Positions 49,971 through 60,756 of a DNA stretch of 64,000 bases are shown in pieces (the first letter of the stretch is position 1; every line of letters begins with the position of its first letter). The notes below the pieces were generated by a model. It was not told the DNA's origin. It saw only the letters and a list, made by a program, of their open reading frames with translations, and made no database searches. The translations under genes were made by a program, and so were the position numbers. The DNA comes from Bacteroidia bacterium (GTDB lineage Bacteria > Bacteroidota > Bacteroidia > UKL13-3), in assembly GCA_025454875.1 (NCBI GenBank), contig JALONP010000003.1, positions 1 through 64,000 of the forward strand. The letters run 5' to 3'.

Positions 49971-52178
49971 TCACTCTTCAAAAAGATCTAGCTTGTCGGG
50001 TTCCTTATCTTGGTAACTATCGCAATTGATTTCAACCGATAATGGTTGCTGGGGTGGTTCAAACAGTGGTTGTACCTTAAAAAGTGTCGTATCAGCAGTA
50101 ACTTGCTTCATGTAGTTTCCCCAAATAGGCATTGCCATTGCCGATCCTGATCCAAGATCCATGCTTCTAAAGTGAATGGCACGGTCTTCAAAACCTGTCC
50201 ATACGCCTGTTACCAAACTTGGCGTAATGCCCATGAACCAACCATCACTGTAATTTTGGGTTGTGCCCGTTTTACCTCCAACTGCACCGGGTATTTGGTA
50301 CATGTATTTTATTTTGGCGGCCGTACCATGTGCTGTTACTCGCTCCAACATTTTCTGCATAATATAAGCTGTTTGCTCGCTCATTGCCTCTACTGTTCGG
50401 GGAACAACTTCCCGAATCACATTCCCATTTTTATCCATGATTGTTGTGATGTAAACGGGCTCTGTCCAAACGCCCTTATTTGCATAGGCGGCATACGCCC
50501 CTACCATTTCATATACAGATATATCAGGCGTACCCAATGCAATTGAAGGATACGGCTCCATATTGCTTTGTATTCCTAATTTTTTAGCCAATTCGATTAC
50601 TGCATTTGGACCATTCGGACCCAACTGTTTCATCACATACAATACAATATTGTTAACCGAAAATTGCAATCCTCTGTAGAGTGTCATTTCGGGCTCGTTG
50701 TATTTTTTTGAATCTGCATTTTTAGGATTGTAATCTGGGTAGCCTTCAAATGTTACAGGTACATTAGGCGCAATGTAACATGGGCTCCAACCATTGTCGA
50801 TAGCCATGGTGTATACAATAGGTTTAAAAGTAGACCCAACTTGCCTTTTGGCTTTAATATTTACGTGATCGTATTTGAAAAATTGATGATTAATCCCACC
50901 TACCCATGCTTTCACATGACCACTTCGAGGGTCCATACTCATTAACCCACATTGCATAAAATACTTGTAATATTTAACAGAGTCTAAAGGCGTCATAACA
51001 GTATCAATCTGGCCTTTCGCATAGTTAAATACTTTCATTTTCACCTTGGTATTAAAGGCAATTTTTATTTCAGCATCTGAAGCCCCAGCAGCCTTCATCA
51101 TTTGGTAACGCTCACTCCGTTTCATTCCTGCAGTGATCAATTCGGTATAACTGCCCCAAGGTTCCCGACCCTTCCAGTGATTGTAAAACTTACGCTGCAT
51201 CTCTTTAAGATGGTTGTATACGGCAGTTTCTGCATGGGCCTGCATTTTACTGTTAATAGTAGTATAAATCCGAAGTCCATCTTTGTAAAGGTTGTAACCA
51301 TTTTCCTCACACCAGTCTAATAACTCTTGTCTAAGATGCTCTCTAAAATAAGGCGCTAAACCATCATTATGACTATCCTCTTGGTAGTTCAGTTCGATTG
51401 GCTTTACTCTTAGTGTGTCAAATGCTTCATTGGTAATAAAATCGTTTTTGCGCATTTGATTCAAAACAGTATTGCGCCTGCGCATGGCATTTTCTGGATT
51501 CCGCACAGGGCTGTATCTTGTTGGTGCCTTAAGCATTCCAACCAACATTGCGGCTTCTAGTTCGTTAAGTTCAATTGGCTTTTTACCAAAAAAAGTTTTG
51601 GAAGCTGAACTAATACCAAAAGAATTTCCACCAAACTCCACTGTATTAAAATACATGGTGATTATCTCTTCTTTGGTGTAACGTTCTTCAATTCGAACAG
51701 CCGTAATCCATTCCTTTAGTTTGGTGGTGGCCTTGGTAAAAATATTGTCGAAACGTTTTCGAGGAAACAAGTTTTTGGCTAACTGTTGCGTAACAGTGCT
51801 CGCCCCTCCTCTTGTACCCAGAAACAATACCGCAGTAGAAAAACGCCTAAAATCAATTCCAGAGTGGCTGTAAAAACGAATATCCTCGGTAGCAATTAAC
51901 GCATTTACTAGGTTCGGACTTAAATCATCAAAGTTTGAGTTGCTTCTGTTTTGTAAGTAATATTTACCGAGCAAAACGCCATCTTCACTGTAAATTTCAG
52001 AAGCCAAATACGTTTTGGGGTTTTCAAGTTCTTCGAGTGGAGGCAACTCACCAAACCATCCCCATGAAACCATCGCTACCAATAATACAAATGCAGCAAT
52101 CCCCGAAAGCAACCCTATCCAAAGCCATTTAAACAACTTAAGGTATGGGTGGTTAAAAAACAATTCGCGCCAATTCAC
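49971..52178 (-). CDS. Class A penicillin-binding protein (PBP1A-like)
   Basis: Transglycosylase ATEDIRFYSHSGIDFR...GASTVTQQLAKNLF; transpeptidase GSTFKPIVY, KTGTTQ. Confidence 0.96.
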   Translation of the reverse strand: MNWRELFFNHPYLKLFKWLWIGLLSGIAAFVLLVAMVSWGWFGELPPLEELENPKTYLASEIYSEDGVLLGKYYLQNRSNSNFDDLSPNLVNALIATEDIRFYSHSGIDFRRFSTAVLFLGTRGGASTVTQQLAKNLFPRKRFDNIFTKATTKLKEWITAVRIEERYTKEEIITMYFNTVEFGGNSFGISSASKTFFGKKPIELNELEAAMLVGMLKAPTRYSPVRNPENAMRRRNTVLNQMRKNDFITNEAFDTLRVKPIELNYQEDSHNDGLAPYFREHLRQELLDWCEENGYNLYKDGLRIYTTINSKMQAHAETAVYNHLKEMQRKFYNHWKGREPWGSYTELITAGMKRSERYQMMKAAGASDAEIKIAFNTKVKMKVFNYAKGQIDTVMTPLDSVKYYKYFMQCGLMSMDPRSGHVKAWVGGINHQFFKYDHVNIKAKRQVGSTFKPIVYTMAIDNGWSPCYIAPNVPVTFEGYPDYNPKNADSKKYNEPEMTLYRGLQFSVNNIVLYVMKQLGPNGPNAVIELAKKLGIQSNMEPYPSIALGTPDISVYEMVGAYAAYANKGVWTEPVYITTIMDKNGNVIREVVPRTVEAMSEQTAYIMQKMLERVTAHGTAAKIKYMYQIPGAVGGKTGTTQNYSDGWFMGITPSLVTGVWTGFEDRAIHFRSMDLGSGSAMAMPIWGNYMKQVTADTTLFKVQPLFEPPQQPLSVEINCDSYQDKEPDKLDLFEE

Positions 52179-54871
52179 TTTGGTATATTACTTTTTTGAT
52201 ACTCCGAAAATAAGCCATTATAGGCATCAATCTTTTGCTCCTTTAACATTTTTTTAAAATTGCTAATTGAAACAACAAAAGTAAGAGCAGGTCCTTCATA
52301 TTTAAATCGCTTTTTAACCGCATCCAATAATACCAATTGTTGTTGGTAGCCCAAGGCCGCCTTGTACTCTTGAAAATCACGAATCATAAAAAGAGAATAA
52401 CCATCGTTTGACAAAATTGGATTTACTTTTAAGTTATCAAACTGATTGTACTCTTCGTTGTAAGCAGTTATTCGAGTTAAGAGTTCATTCACATCAAGTT
52501 TATCATTTTTAATTGCAATCACTGCGTAGTAAGGCCCTCCATTTTCAATAACAAAATCAGGCTGTTTCGCTCTCAGCGAATCGGGAACAGCACCTTCTCG
52601 TTTGCGTTTTAAAACATCAATAATCTGTTGGGCTCGTTCTGCTTCGTTGGTTTTAGGATAAGCAGAAACAATGATATTGAGTGACGCTTCAAAAGCCGAT
52701 TCACCATCGGTTTTGCCTATGGCCATTGCATTTAACAAATCAAACTTAGCTTGCATTGCATTGCCAGGGTAGTTGGCATCTACCTCCTTTTTAACCCCCT
52801 TTACTTGTGTCATATCTCCTGCTTGGTATGCATCATACATTCGCTGATACAATTGCTTTACTTCTTGTTTAGCGGTATTTTCGGCAGATTGGTAGCTCTT
52901 GTTTTGAACCAATGCGGCAAAGGGACTTTCAGGGTAAGCCGATAAGAGTTTGGTCTTTACCTCTTCGGCTTTTGATGTTTGATTTTCTTCTGAATACAAT
53001 TTATACAATCTATACAAAACCTCAGGTTCGTAATCTGTTGTTGGAAAAGCAATGAGCAATGCATTGAAATTTTTAATTGCCTCCTTCCGGTCACTTAATT
53101 TATCTTGATACAATACTCCAATATTGTAATATGCATCCATTTTAAGTGTATTTGATTTTGCAAGTGCTTGTGCAGTAAAGGGTACGTCTTTAATCCAAGA
53201 TTTACGGTCATTGCCAATATTCGGACTTGTTCGTTCACCCATGAGTGAGTCACCGGGAATAGGCGCTCCTGCAGTAACATTCCCTTCTCTTTTTACCGAT
53301 TCAGGGTCGTCTTTGGTTTCACTTTTAGGTTTTTCCATTGCAGCTATTCGCCAATAATCTTCATTTGCGCGTTGACCCCATTTTTTTGCAGTAAAAAAAT
53401 CAGCCATCCCTTGAGCGAGGAGTGTTTGGTTGTAAAAATACCATTGCCCTGTTTCGCCTATAGAACCAAATGTAGTTGCAGGACCTTTAGGTAAAGGATT
53501 GTTTTTGGCAAATTCCTCGGCTACTTTTTTATCTTTAGCTTTTTTGGCTTTCATTGCCGAATCGAGTTTGGCAGCTGCGATCCATTGATCAATTTTTTGT
53601 TGAATCTCCGCATCACTTAACCGAGCTATTGCTTGCAAACTATCTTCTCTATCAATAATTACCAAATTTGCAATCAAATCAGTAAGCATGTTTCGCTTGT
53701 CAATAATTTTCTTATAGTCTTTGTACGTATTTGTGAGGGTTGCGGCAGTACTATCGTAATAAGCTTGTGCAAGTTTATAGTTTGGCTGTTCCAGGTATAT
53801 AGACCCCAAGGCCAAGTATGCCAATGCGCGTTGGTTTTGGTTCTTGCCCTGCACCCCTGCAGCCATCTTGTAATCGTAAATTGCTGCAGGTATTTGTTTA
53901 TCTCTTAAATCCAAGTTGCCCAATTCGTACCAAATTTGATCATAATGCCCATCATTTTTATCATCTTTAAGCATACGTTTAAGCGATTTTCGAACACGCT
54001 TAACTGATTTTTGATCGTTGGTATCGAATGCTTTTGCTAGGTTTAAATTGGCATTAAACTCAAAGTCATAAGGTGCATTCATGTACAGTATTTTGGTAAA
54101 ATACTTTTTGGCATTGGCAACACTATCCGTTAGTAAACTCAACTGCCCCAAGATATAGGTATACCTAATCCGCTGAGCTTTGCGGGGGGCTAAATCGAGT
54201 GCTACTATTAATTTTTGTGTTGCTGTTTGGTACTTACCTTGTTTGATGGCAATATCAGCGGCTGTTGCATAAATCTCGTGCTTATCTTTTTTGCTGAGTG
54301 GCGGAACAATTTTTTGGTAAATACTTGGTTTCTGTGCAGGGGTTGCCAAATCACTAAGCAACAAACCCATTATTGCTTCAGCCTCGTCAGTCTTTTTTAG
54401 TCCGTCATAACATTTTGCAATCCAACAAGTGGCAATTGGCTTTAATCCCTTGTCTTTGTATTTGGAGTTGATGTATTGAAACGCCTCCATCGAAGCATAA
54501 TAATCACGCTTCATAAAATGCGCTTTCCCCATTAATAAGTAACTGTCATCTGTATACCTACCTATATTGTGGTTTTGAATAGACAATGACACTTTTTTAA
54601 GTACTTCATCCATCTGACCACCAATAGCTTTCGCAGCACCTTCATCTCCATATGGAAACACGCTCAACACCTTTGTATAATCGTCTTGATGCCCCTTTTC
54701 TAGAGTCTCTAAAGCTTCAATATATTTGATTTCGCCATTAAAATAAACATTAAAGCGGCCTGTTAATGTGTGGTAATTTCGGTTGAGCCACTTGTCCTTG
54801 TTAGGGTTACAAGCAGTTACAATGCCTAAGAGCAAAGCAAGGTACCTAATTGAATAGAGGCGTTGGCGCAA
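52175..54871 (-). CDS. TPR lipoprotein, SprE/PorW-like (type IX secretion/gliding)
   Basis: Lipobox region GIVTACNPNKDKWLNRNYHTLTGRFNVYFNGEIKYIEA, TPRs, length 898 aa. Confidence 0.82.
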   Translation of the reverse strand: MRQRLYSIRYLALLLGIVTACNPNKDKWLNRNYHTLTGRFNVYFNGEIKYIEALETLEKGHQDDYTKVLSVFPYGDEGAAKAIGGQMDEVLKKVSLSIQNHNIGRYTDDSYLLMGKAHFMKRDYYASMEAFQYINSKYKDKGLKPIATCWIAKCYDGLKKTDEAEAIMGLLLSDLATPAQKPSIYQKIVPPLSKKDKHEIYATAADIAIKQGKYQTATQKLIVALDLAPRKAQRIRYTYILGQLSLLTDSVANAKKYFTKILYMNAPYDFEFNANLNLAKAFDTNDQKSVKRVRKSLKRMLKDDKNDGHYDQIWYELGNLDLRDKQIPAAIYDYKMAAGVQGKNQNQRALAYLALGSIYLEQPNYKLAQAYYDSTAATLTNTYKDYKKIIDKRNMLTDLIANLVIIDREDSLQAIARLSDAEIQQKIDQWIAAAKLDSAMKAKKAKDKKVAEEFAKNNPLPKGPATTFGSIGETGQWYFYNQTLLAQGMADFFTAKKWGQRANEDYWRIAAMEKPKSETKDDPESVKREGNVTAGAPIPGDSLMGERTSPNIGNDRKSWIKDVPFTAQALAKSNTLKMDAYYNIGVLYQDKLSDRKEAIKNFNALLIAFPTTDYEPEVLYRLYKLYSEENQTSKAEEVKTKLLSAYPESPFAALVQNKSYQSAENTAKQEVKQLYQRMYDAYQAGDMTQVKGVKKEVDANYPGNAMQAKFDLLNAMAIGKTDGESAFEASLNIIVSAYPKTNEAERAQQIIDVLKRKREGAVPDSLRAKQPDFVIENGGPYYAVIAIKNDKLDVNELLTRITAYNEEYNQFDNLKVNPILSNDGYSLFMIRDFQEYKAALGYQQQLVLLDAVKKRFKYEGPALTFVVSISNFKKMLKEQKIDAYNGLFSEYQKSNIPK

Positions 54872-54963
54872 AGCTTAATGTTATTTGAATTGTATAACTT
54901 GTAAAACGCAAAAATATTTTATTAGGGCTAACTTCAAAACTAAATAAAGTATATTGCCGCCAA

Positions 54964-55308
54964 ATGAATAAGCCTAAAACCAAACTCATTCATAAACTCA
55001 AGAACAAATTCAGGTTGGTTATCATCAACGATGCAACCTTTGAAGAAAAGGTATCATTCAGCCTTACCCCAATGAATGTATTTATTGGGTTTAGCTCGTT
55101 TCTGGTATTTTTTGCTTCAATCATCATCGTACTCATTGTATTCACACCTGCACGCGAGTTTATTCCAGGCTATAGCGACCCTGACCACAAAAAAGAGTTA
55201 TCAAATTTGGTTTTTAAAACAGACTCCTTAGATAAGGCGCTTAAGCAAAAGGATGCCTATTATAAGAACCTGCTTCAAATTGTTGCCGATAGTTCCATCA
55301 CTGAGTAA
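54964..55308 (+). CDS. Membrane protein resembling the N-terminus of bactofilin-linked M23 peptidases (114 aa)
   Basis: KNKFRLVIINDATFEEKVSFSLTPMNVF...FTPAREFIPGYSD; no LytM/M23 domain present. Confidence 0.7.
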   Translation: MNKPKTKLIHKLKNKFRLVIINDATFEEKVSFSLTPMNVFIGFSSFLVFFASIIIVLIVFTPAREFIPGYSDPDHKKELSNLVFKTDSLDKALKQKDAYYKNLLQIVADSSITE

Positions 55309-55413
55309 GTTTTGTTCAGGTTGTTTGCGTATTGATTTTTCCATACTTTTGTTTTTTGCATGCGCTCAATCATATTAGTGCATATTTGTTTACACACTTA
55401 AGAGACCAAACAA

Positions 55414-55863
55414 ATGGCCATTTTCAACAATTCAAAAAACGAAACAACATTTAATCCCAATAACCTCAATATCATTAACGCTGGAACTACAATAACAGGT
55501 GATTTGCAATCAGAAGGTGATATGCGGATAGATGGCACGGTTAAAGGCTATATTGCATCAAAAGCGAGGTTGGTATTAGGTGCTTCAGCAAAAATTGATG
55601 GAGATATCAAAGCTGTGAACTTAGAATTATCAGGTGAAGTAAATGGGAACATCCTCGTTACTGAATTACTCACCATTAAAGCCACCGCAAAGATTAACGG
55701 TGATATTGTTTCCAATAAATTAATTATTGAAGCAGGAGCCACTTTTAATGGAAAATGTTCAATGCGTGAAGCACAAAACGTTACCAAAAGCTCAACCATA
55801 ATTGGGGAAAGTCCAAGTGCCAAAACAGCCGAAACTTCCAGTGTCAAAAACTTCGTTTCGTAA
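55414..55863 (+). CDS. Bactofilin (polymer-forming cytoskeletal protein)
   Basis: NIINAGTTITGDLQSEGDMRIDGTVKGYIASKARLVLGASAKIDGDIKA. Confidence 0.95.
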   Translation: MAIFNNSKNETTFNPNNLNIINAGTTITGDLQSEGDMRIDGTVKGYIASKARLVLGASAKIDGDIKAVNLELSGEVNGNILVTELLTIKATAKINGDIVSNKLIIEAGATFNGKCSMREAQNVTKSSTIIGESPSAKTAETSSVKNFVS

Positions 55864-56053
55864 TTACGCAAAATACAGTGCCCTCGCGTTTCAATGGATT
55901 GCAGGGTTCGTTTTGTTTTCGCTTGGAGGAAACTGGTTGGATACATACCTAAGTTTAACATTCCCAGTTTTTACATTAATAGGTGTAACAATCGGGTTAG
56001 TTGTCATCTTCTACAGCATTTACAAATTGGTTAAGGTACAACATGATGAATAA
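55802..56053 (+). CDS. AtpZ/AtpI-family protein
   Basis: FQWIAGFVLFSLGGNWLDTYLSLTFPVFTLIGVTIGLVVIFYSIYKLVK; non-ATG start overlapping the bactofilin 3' end. Confidence 0.85.
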   Translation: MGKVQVPKQPKLPVSKTSFRNYAKYSALAFQWIAGFVLFSLGGNWLDTYLSLTFPVFTLIGVTIGLVVIFYSIYKLVKVQHDE

Positions 56054-56459
56054 AACTGGAATCACATTTTATGTTTACCTAATTGGAATTACCTTGTTGC
56101 AAGTGGGCGGTGTTTTACAAATACCACATTTACTACCAGTTAAAGATACCGTGACAACTATCATATTCTTTTGTATTCTAACTGCAGTTATTTACCCAAT
56201 TGCAAGCATTGGGCGCAAAAGCAAAGACGGTTATACCTTTGTAATTGCAGCATACATAAGCATTGGGCTTAGATTTATTCTTAGTTTGTGTTTTATTGTT
56301 TATTATAAACTTACCCGAACTTCTTACGAAACTGGCTTTATTTTAGCCTTTTTTGGTAGTTACATTTTATACACAATATTTGAAATTTATTGGTTAACGG
56401 CTAAATTGCGACCCATTTCAACGGAAAAAGCGAACACCAATGAGCCTAATAACAGCTAG
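56043..56459 (+). CDS. Small membrane protein of atp operon
   Basis: MMNKTGITFYVYLIG..., four hydrophobic segments; between atpZ and atpB. Confidence 0.75.
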   Translation: MMNKTGITFYVYLIGITLLQVGGVLQIPHLLPVKDTVTTIIFFCILTAVIYPIASIGRKSKDGYTFVIAAYISIGLRFILSLCFIVYYKLTRTSYETGFILAFFGSYILYTIFEIYWLTAKLRPISTEKANTNEPNNS

Positions 56460-57621
56460 ATTCTCAACAAGAAACACACTTATTTCAGGTCTTTTTATCC
56501 TGGTTTTATTGATTGGAAACTTTACTGCAATTGGGCAACATAACCACGACCATACTGCTACTGAAAATGTAAGCCATTCAGAACATAACCAAACAGATTC
56601 AGCAATGGCTGAGGGAATAACTCATACTGAGAATACCGGCCACCACGATGAAGAAGCTTTTAACACCAAAGAGGTAATTATGGAGCATATTGCCGATGGA
56701 CACGATTGGCATTTATGGGGACATACCTCACTTCATTTACCCGTAATCGTCTACACTGATAAAGGTTTAGAGGTATTTTCATCAGGCAAGTTTAACCACG
56801 GGCATGATGCTTATCAAGGCAAATATTACACGTATGCATTGGATAAAAGCCACCCAGAAAAGGAGAAACTAACTGTAGTAACCGCTGATGGACAATTAGA
56901 TGAAACAGCCACTTCGAATATTACTGATTTATCCATCACCAAAAACGTGGCTTCCATGATGGTGTCAATGTTGTTTTTGTTCTTGATTTTCTTCAGTGTT
57001 GCGGCAGGTTACAAAAAACGCGGCATTGGCGCTCCTAAAGGGCTTCAATCGTGGTTAGAACCGATAATCTTATTTGTGCGCGATGAAATAGCCCGACCTA
57101 ATTTGGGTGAAAACTATAAGAAATACATGCCTTATTTACTTACTGTTTTCTTCTTCATTTGGATGAACAACGTATTAGGCCTAGTCCCGTTTTTTCCAGG
57201 TGGAGCTAATGTTACAGGCAATATAGCTGTAACCTTGGTGTTGGCATTGTTCACATTTATCATTACTTCATTTAGTGGCACCAAAACATACTGGGGACAT
57301 GTATTCACTCCACATGTACCATTATGGTTGTACCCACTAATGATTCCTGTAGAAATCATCGGTTTGTTTACCAAACCCTTTGCATTAATGATTCGTTTGT
57401 TCGCCAATATTACGGCAGGACATATCTTGGTATTGAGTTTAGTATGTTTAATATTCATATTTAAATCGATGTCGGTAGCAGGTGTTTCAGTTCCGTTTGT
57501 GGTTTTCATTAGCGTAATTGAAATGTTGGTTGCCTTCATTCAAGCGTTCATCTTCACTATTCTTTCAGCATTGTACATTGGTATGGCGCTCGAAAAACCT
57601 AGTGCAGATGCACACCATTAA
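56440..57621 (+). CDS. atpB: F0F1 ATP synthase subunit a with His-rich N-terminal extension
   Basis: KPFALMIRLFANITAGHILV; N-terminal GQHNHDHTATENVSHSEHN. Confidence 0.96.
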   Translation: MSLITARFSTRNTLISGLFILVLLIGNFTAIGQHNHDHTATENVSHSEHNQTDSAMAEGITHTENTGHHDEEAFNTKEVIMEHIADGHDWHLWGHTSLHLPVIVYTDKGLEVFSSGKFNHGHDAYQGKYYTYALDKSHPEKEKLTVVTADGQLDETATSNITDLSITKNVASMMVSMLFLFLIFFSVAAGYKKRGIGAPKGLQSWLEPIILFVRDEIARPNLGENYKKYMPYLLTVFFFIWMNNVLGLVPFFPGGANVTGNIAVTLVLALFTFIITSFSGTKTYWGHVFTPHVPLWLYPLMIPVEIIGLFTKPFALMIRLFANITAGHILVLSLVCLIFIFKSMSVAGVSVPFVVFISVIEMLVAFIQAFIFTILSALYIGMALEKPSADAHH

Positions 57622-57658
57622 TTTTTGAAACTTTTTTTTGTTTAACCAAATAATATAA

Positions 57659-57874
<216 letters not shown>

Positions 57875-58045
57875 GATTGAACTTTATTGAAACTATCGCC
57901 CATCATTAGAGGCGGTAGTTTCAATTGGTTAAGAAGTGTCTACCATAAATTAACCCTTGTTATAAAAACTTAGGCATGGCTTCTTGAACAACAATAGGTT
58001 AAAACAAAAAATAAATAAAATAAACACTATAACACAGTATATAAA

Positions 58046-58540
58046 ATGGATTTAGTTACACCAAGTATTGGGTTGGTATTTTGGTCAACCATTTCGTTCT
58101 TGACATTATTGTTTTTGCTTACCAAGTTCGCTTGGAAACCAATTACGGCAGCTTTAAGTGAGCGCGAAAACTCAATTGATGAGGCTTTAAAGGCAGCTGA
58201 AAATGCACGTAAGCAAATGGAAAAGCTTACTGCCGATAACGAAAAATTATTAAACCAGGCCCGCGCTGAACGTGATGCGATGTTAAAAGAAGCAAACGAA
58301 ATGAAGGAAGGAATCATTGCTCAAGCAAAAAAATCAGCAGCAGAAGAAGGTGCCAAACTTTTAGCCAATGCTAAAGCGGCCATCGAACAAGAAAAAGTAG
58401 CAGCAATGAACCAATTGAAAACGCAAGTTGCCGAACTTTCGGTTGATATGGCTGAGAAAATATTAAGAACAAAAATGACCGACCGCGCACAACAAGAAGC
58501 TTTCGTTAACGAGAACCTAAAATCAATTAGCTTAAACTAA
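58046..58540 (+). CDS. atpF: ATP synthase subunit b
   Basis: Single TM plus long coiled-coil; operon position. Confidence 0.95.
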   Translation: MDLVTPSIGLVFWSTISFLTLLFLLTKFAWKPITAALSERENSIDEALKAAENARKQMEKLTADNEKLLNQARAERDAMLKEANEMKEGIIAQAKKSAAEEGAKLLANAKAAIEQEKVAAMNQLKTQVAELSVDMAEKILRTKMTDRAQQEAFVNENLKSISLN

Positions 58541-58541
58541 A

Positions 58542-59093
58542 ATGTCGGAACACAGAATAGCCAGCAGGTATGCCAAATCACTGATTGACCTAGCAAGCGA
58601 ACAGCAAGCTGTTGAGGTCATTAAAAATGACATGGATTTATTGCTGCAAACTGCAAACAACAGTCTAGAATTGCGTAATATGTTGAAAAGTCCTGTTGTA
58701 AATATGGATGACAAAAAAGCCGTATTGCATAAAGTTTTTGAAAGCAAATTTCACAAAACCAGTATGGCATTTATGGATATTGTAGTTCGTAAAAACAGGT
58801 CAAATTATTTGCTTCAAATGGCCAGTGCCTATCTTGAACAATACAATTTACTCAACGGTATTACAACTGCTACTGTTAAAACAGCACACCCAATTGATGC
58901 CGCAACTGCAACAGAAATCAGCAACTTTATTCAAAAACAAAGTGGCAAAAAGGTTTCTATCCAAGCTACAGTTGACCCAGAATTAATTGGAGGGGTTGTG
59001 ATTCAAATGGGCGATAACCTTTACGATGCGAGCATTGCCGGTAAATTAAACAAAGTAAAACAGCAATTATTAAACACTTATATTTCTAAATAA
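58542..59093 (+). CDS. atpH: ATP synthase subunit delta
   Basis: [13 protein letters not shown]...; [26 protein letters not shown]. Confidence 0.96.
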   Translation: MSEHRIASRYAKSLIDLASEQQAVEVIKNDMDLLLQTANNSLELRNMLKSPVVNMDDKKAVLHKVFESKFHKTSMAFMDIVVRKNRSNYLLQMASAYLEQYNLLNGITTATVKTAHPIDAATATEISNFIQKQSGKKVSIQATVDPELIGGVVIQMGDNLYDASIAGKLNKVKQQLLNTYISK

Positions 59094-59101
59094 ACCGAAT
59101 T

Positions 59102-60679
59102 ATGGCAGAAATCAGACCTGATGAAGTATCAGCAATCATAAGAGAACAACTCAGTAATTTTAAATCGGATGTTGAGCTTGAAGAAGTAGGTACCGTACTC
59201 CAAGTGGGTGACGGTATTGCGCGTATTTACGGACTCTCAAAAGTACAATCAGGAGAGCTGATTGAGTTTGCCAACGGCACACAAGCTATTGTGCTCAACC
59301 TTGAAGAAGACAATGTAGGTGCGGTAATGTTAGGTGATGCCACTTCTGTAGAAGAAGGAAACACTGTAAAACGTACTGGTCGTATCGCTTCAATTAGAGT
59401 TGGAGAAGGAATGGTAGGCCGCGTTGTAAATACACTGGGTCAACCGATAGATGGCAAAGGACCTATTGCTGGCGAAACCTTCGAAATGCCACTCGAACGT
59501 AAAGCTCCTGGTGTTATTTACCGTGAGCCGGTGAAAGAACCACTCCAAACTGGGATTAAAGCAATAGATGCGATGATTCCAATCGGTCGCGGTCAACGCG
59601 AGTTGGTGATTGGCGATCGTCAAACTGGTAAAACCGCGGTTTGCATCGATACCATTTTAAATCAAAAAGAATTTTACGATGCTGGACAACCAGTATATTG
59701 TATTTACGTTGCTGTTGGCCAAAAAGCATCTACAGTTGCTCAGGTTGTAAATACACTTGAGTCGAATGGCGCTTTAGCTTATACCACCGTTGTTTCTGCT
59801 ACCTCTTCAGATCCAGCACCAATGCAATTTTTCGCACCGATGGCAGGAGCTGCAATTGGCGAATATTTTCGCGATACTGGCCGCCCTGCTTTGATTATTT
59901 ACGATGATTTGTCAAAACAAGCAGTTGCTTATCGTGAAGTATCGTTGTTGCTTCGTAGACCTCCAGGACGTGAAGCTTACCCTGGTGACGTATTTTATTT
60001 GCATAGCCGCTTATTGGAGCGTGCAGCTAAGATTAACGCAACTGATTCGATTGCACAAGCAATGAATGATATCCCGCCTTCAATTAAGCACTTGGTTAAA
60101 GGTGGAGGTTCATTAACCGCGTTGCCAATCATTGAAACACAAGCAGGTGACGTTTCAGCTTATATTCCAACCAACGTAATTTCGATTACAGACGGACAAA
60201 TATTCCTTGAATCAAACTTGTTCAACTCTGGTGTACGCCCTGCTATTAACGTAGGTATTTCGGTATCCCGCGTGGGTGGTAATGCGCAAATTAAATCAAT
60301 GAAAAAAGTTGCTGGTACATTAAAACTTGACCAAGCACAGTACCGCGAATTAGAGGCTTTCTCTAAATTCGGATCTGACCTTGACGCAGCTACTAAATCT
60401 GTTTTGGACAAAGGTGCACGTAACGTGGAGATTTTGAAACAAGGACAATTCTCTCCAGTTTCGGTTGAAAAACAAGTTGCAATTATTTACTTAGGAACAA
60501 AAGGTTTGTTAAATAAAGTTCCTGTGAACAAAGTGCGTGAGTTTGAAGGAGAATACCTTCGTTACCTCGAAACCAAACACAAAGATGTTTTAGCTGCATT
60601 AAAAAAAGGAACCTTTAGTGATGAGCAAACCAGCGTTTTGGAATCAGTAGCTAAAGAATTAATCGCAAAATATAATTAA
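59102..60679 (+). CDS. atpA: ATP synthase subunit alpha
   Basis: [11 protein letters not shown]-loop; [22 protein letters not shown]. Confidence 0.99.
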   Translation: MAEIRPDEVSAIIREQLSNFKSDVELEEVGTVLQVGDGIARIYGLSKVQSGELIEFANGTQAIVLNLEEDNVGAVMLGDATSVEEGNTVKRTGRIASIRVGEGMVGRVVNTLGQPIDGKGPIAGETFEMPLERKAPGVIYREPVKEPLQTGIKAIDAMIPIGRGQRELVIGDRQTGKTAVCIDTILNQKEFYDAGQPVYCIYVAVGQKASTVAQVVNTLESNGALAYTTVVSATSSDPAPMQFFAPMAGAAIGEYFRDTGRPALIIYDDLSKQAVAYREVSLLLRRPPGREAYPGDVFYLHSRLLERAAKINATDSIAQAMNDIPPSIKHLVKGGGSLTALPIIETQAGDVSAYIPTNVISITDGQIFLESNLFNSGVRPAINVGISVSRVGGNAQIKSMKKVAGTLKLDQAQYRELEAFSKFGSDLDAATKSVLDKGARNVEILKQGQFSPVSVEKQVAIIYLGTKGLLNKVPVNKVREFEGEYLRYLETKHKDVLAALKKGTFSDEQTSVLESVAKELIAKYN

Positions 60680-60756
60680 TGTGAAGATGTGAAGGTGCGA
60701 TGGTTAAACGCTTTAACCTGCATACCTGCACATTACCGCATTTGCATGTTTAATAT

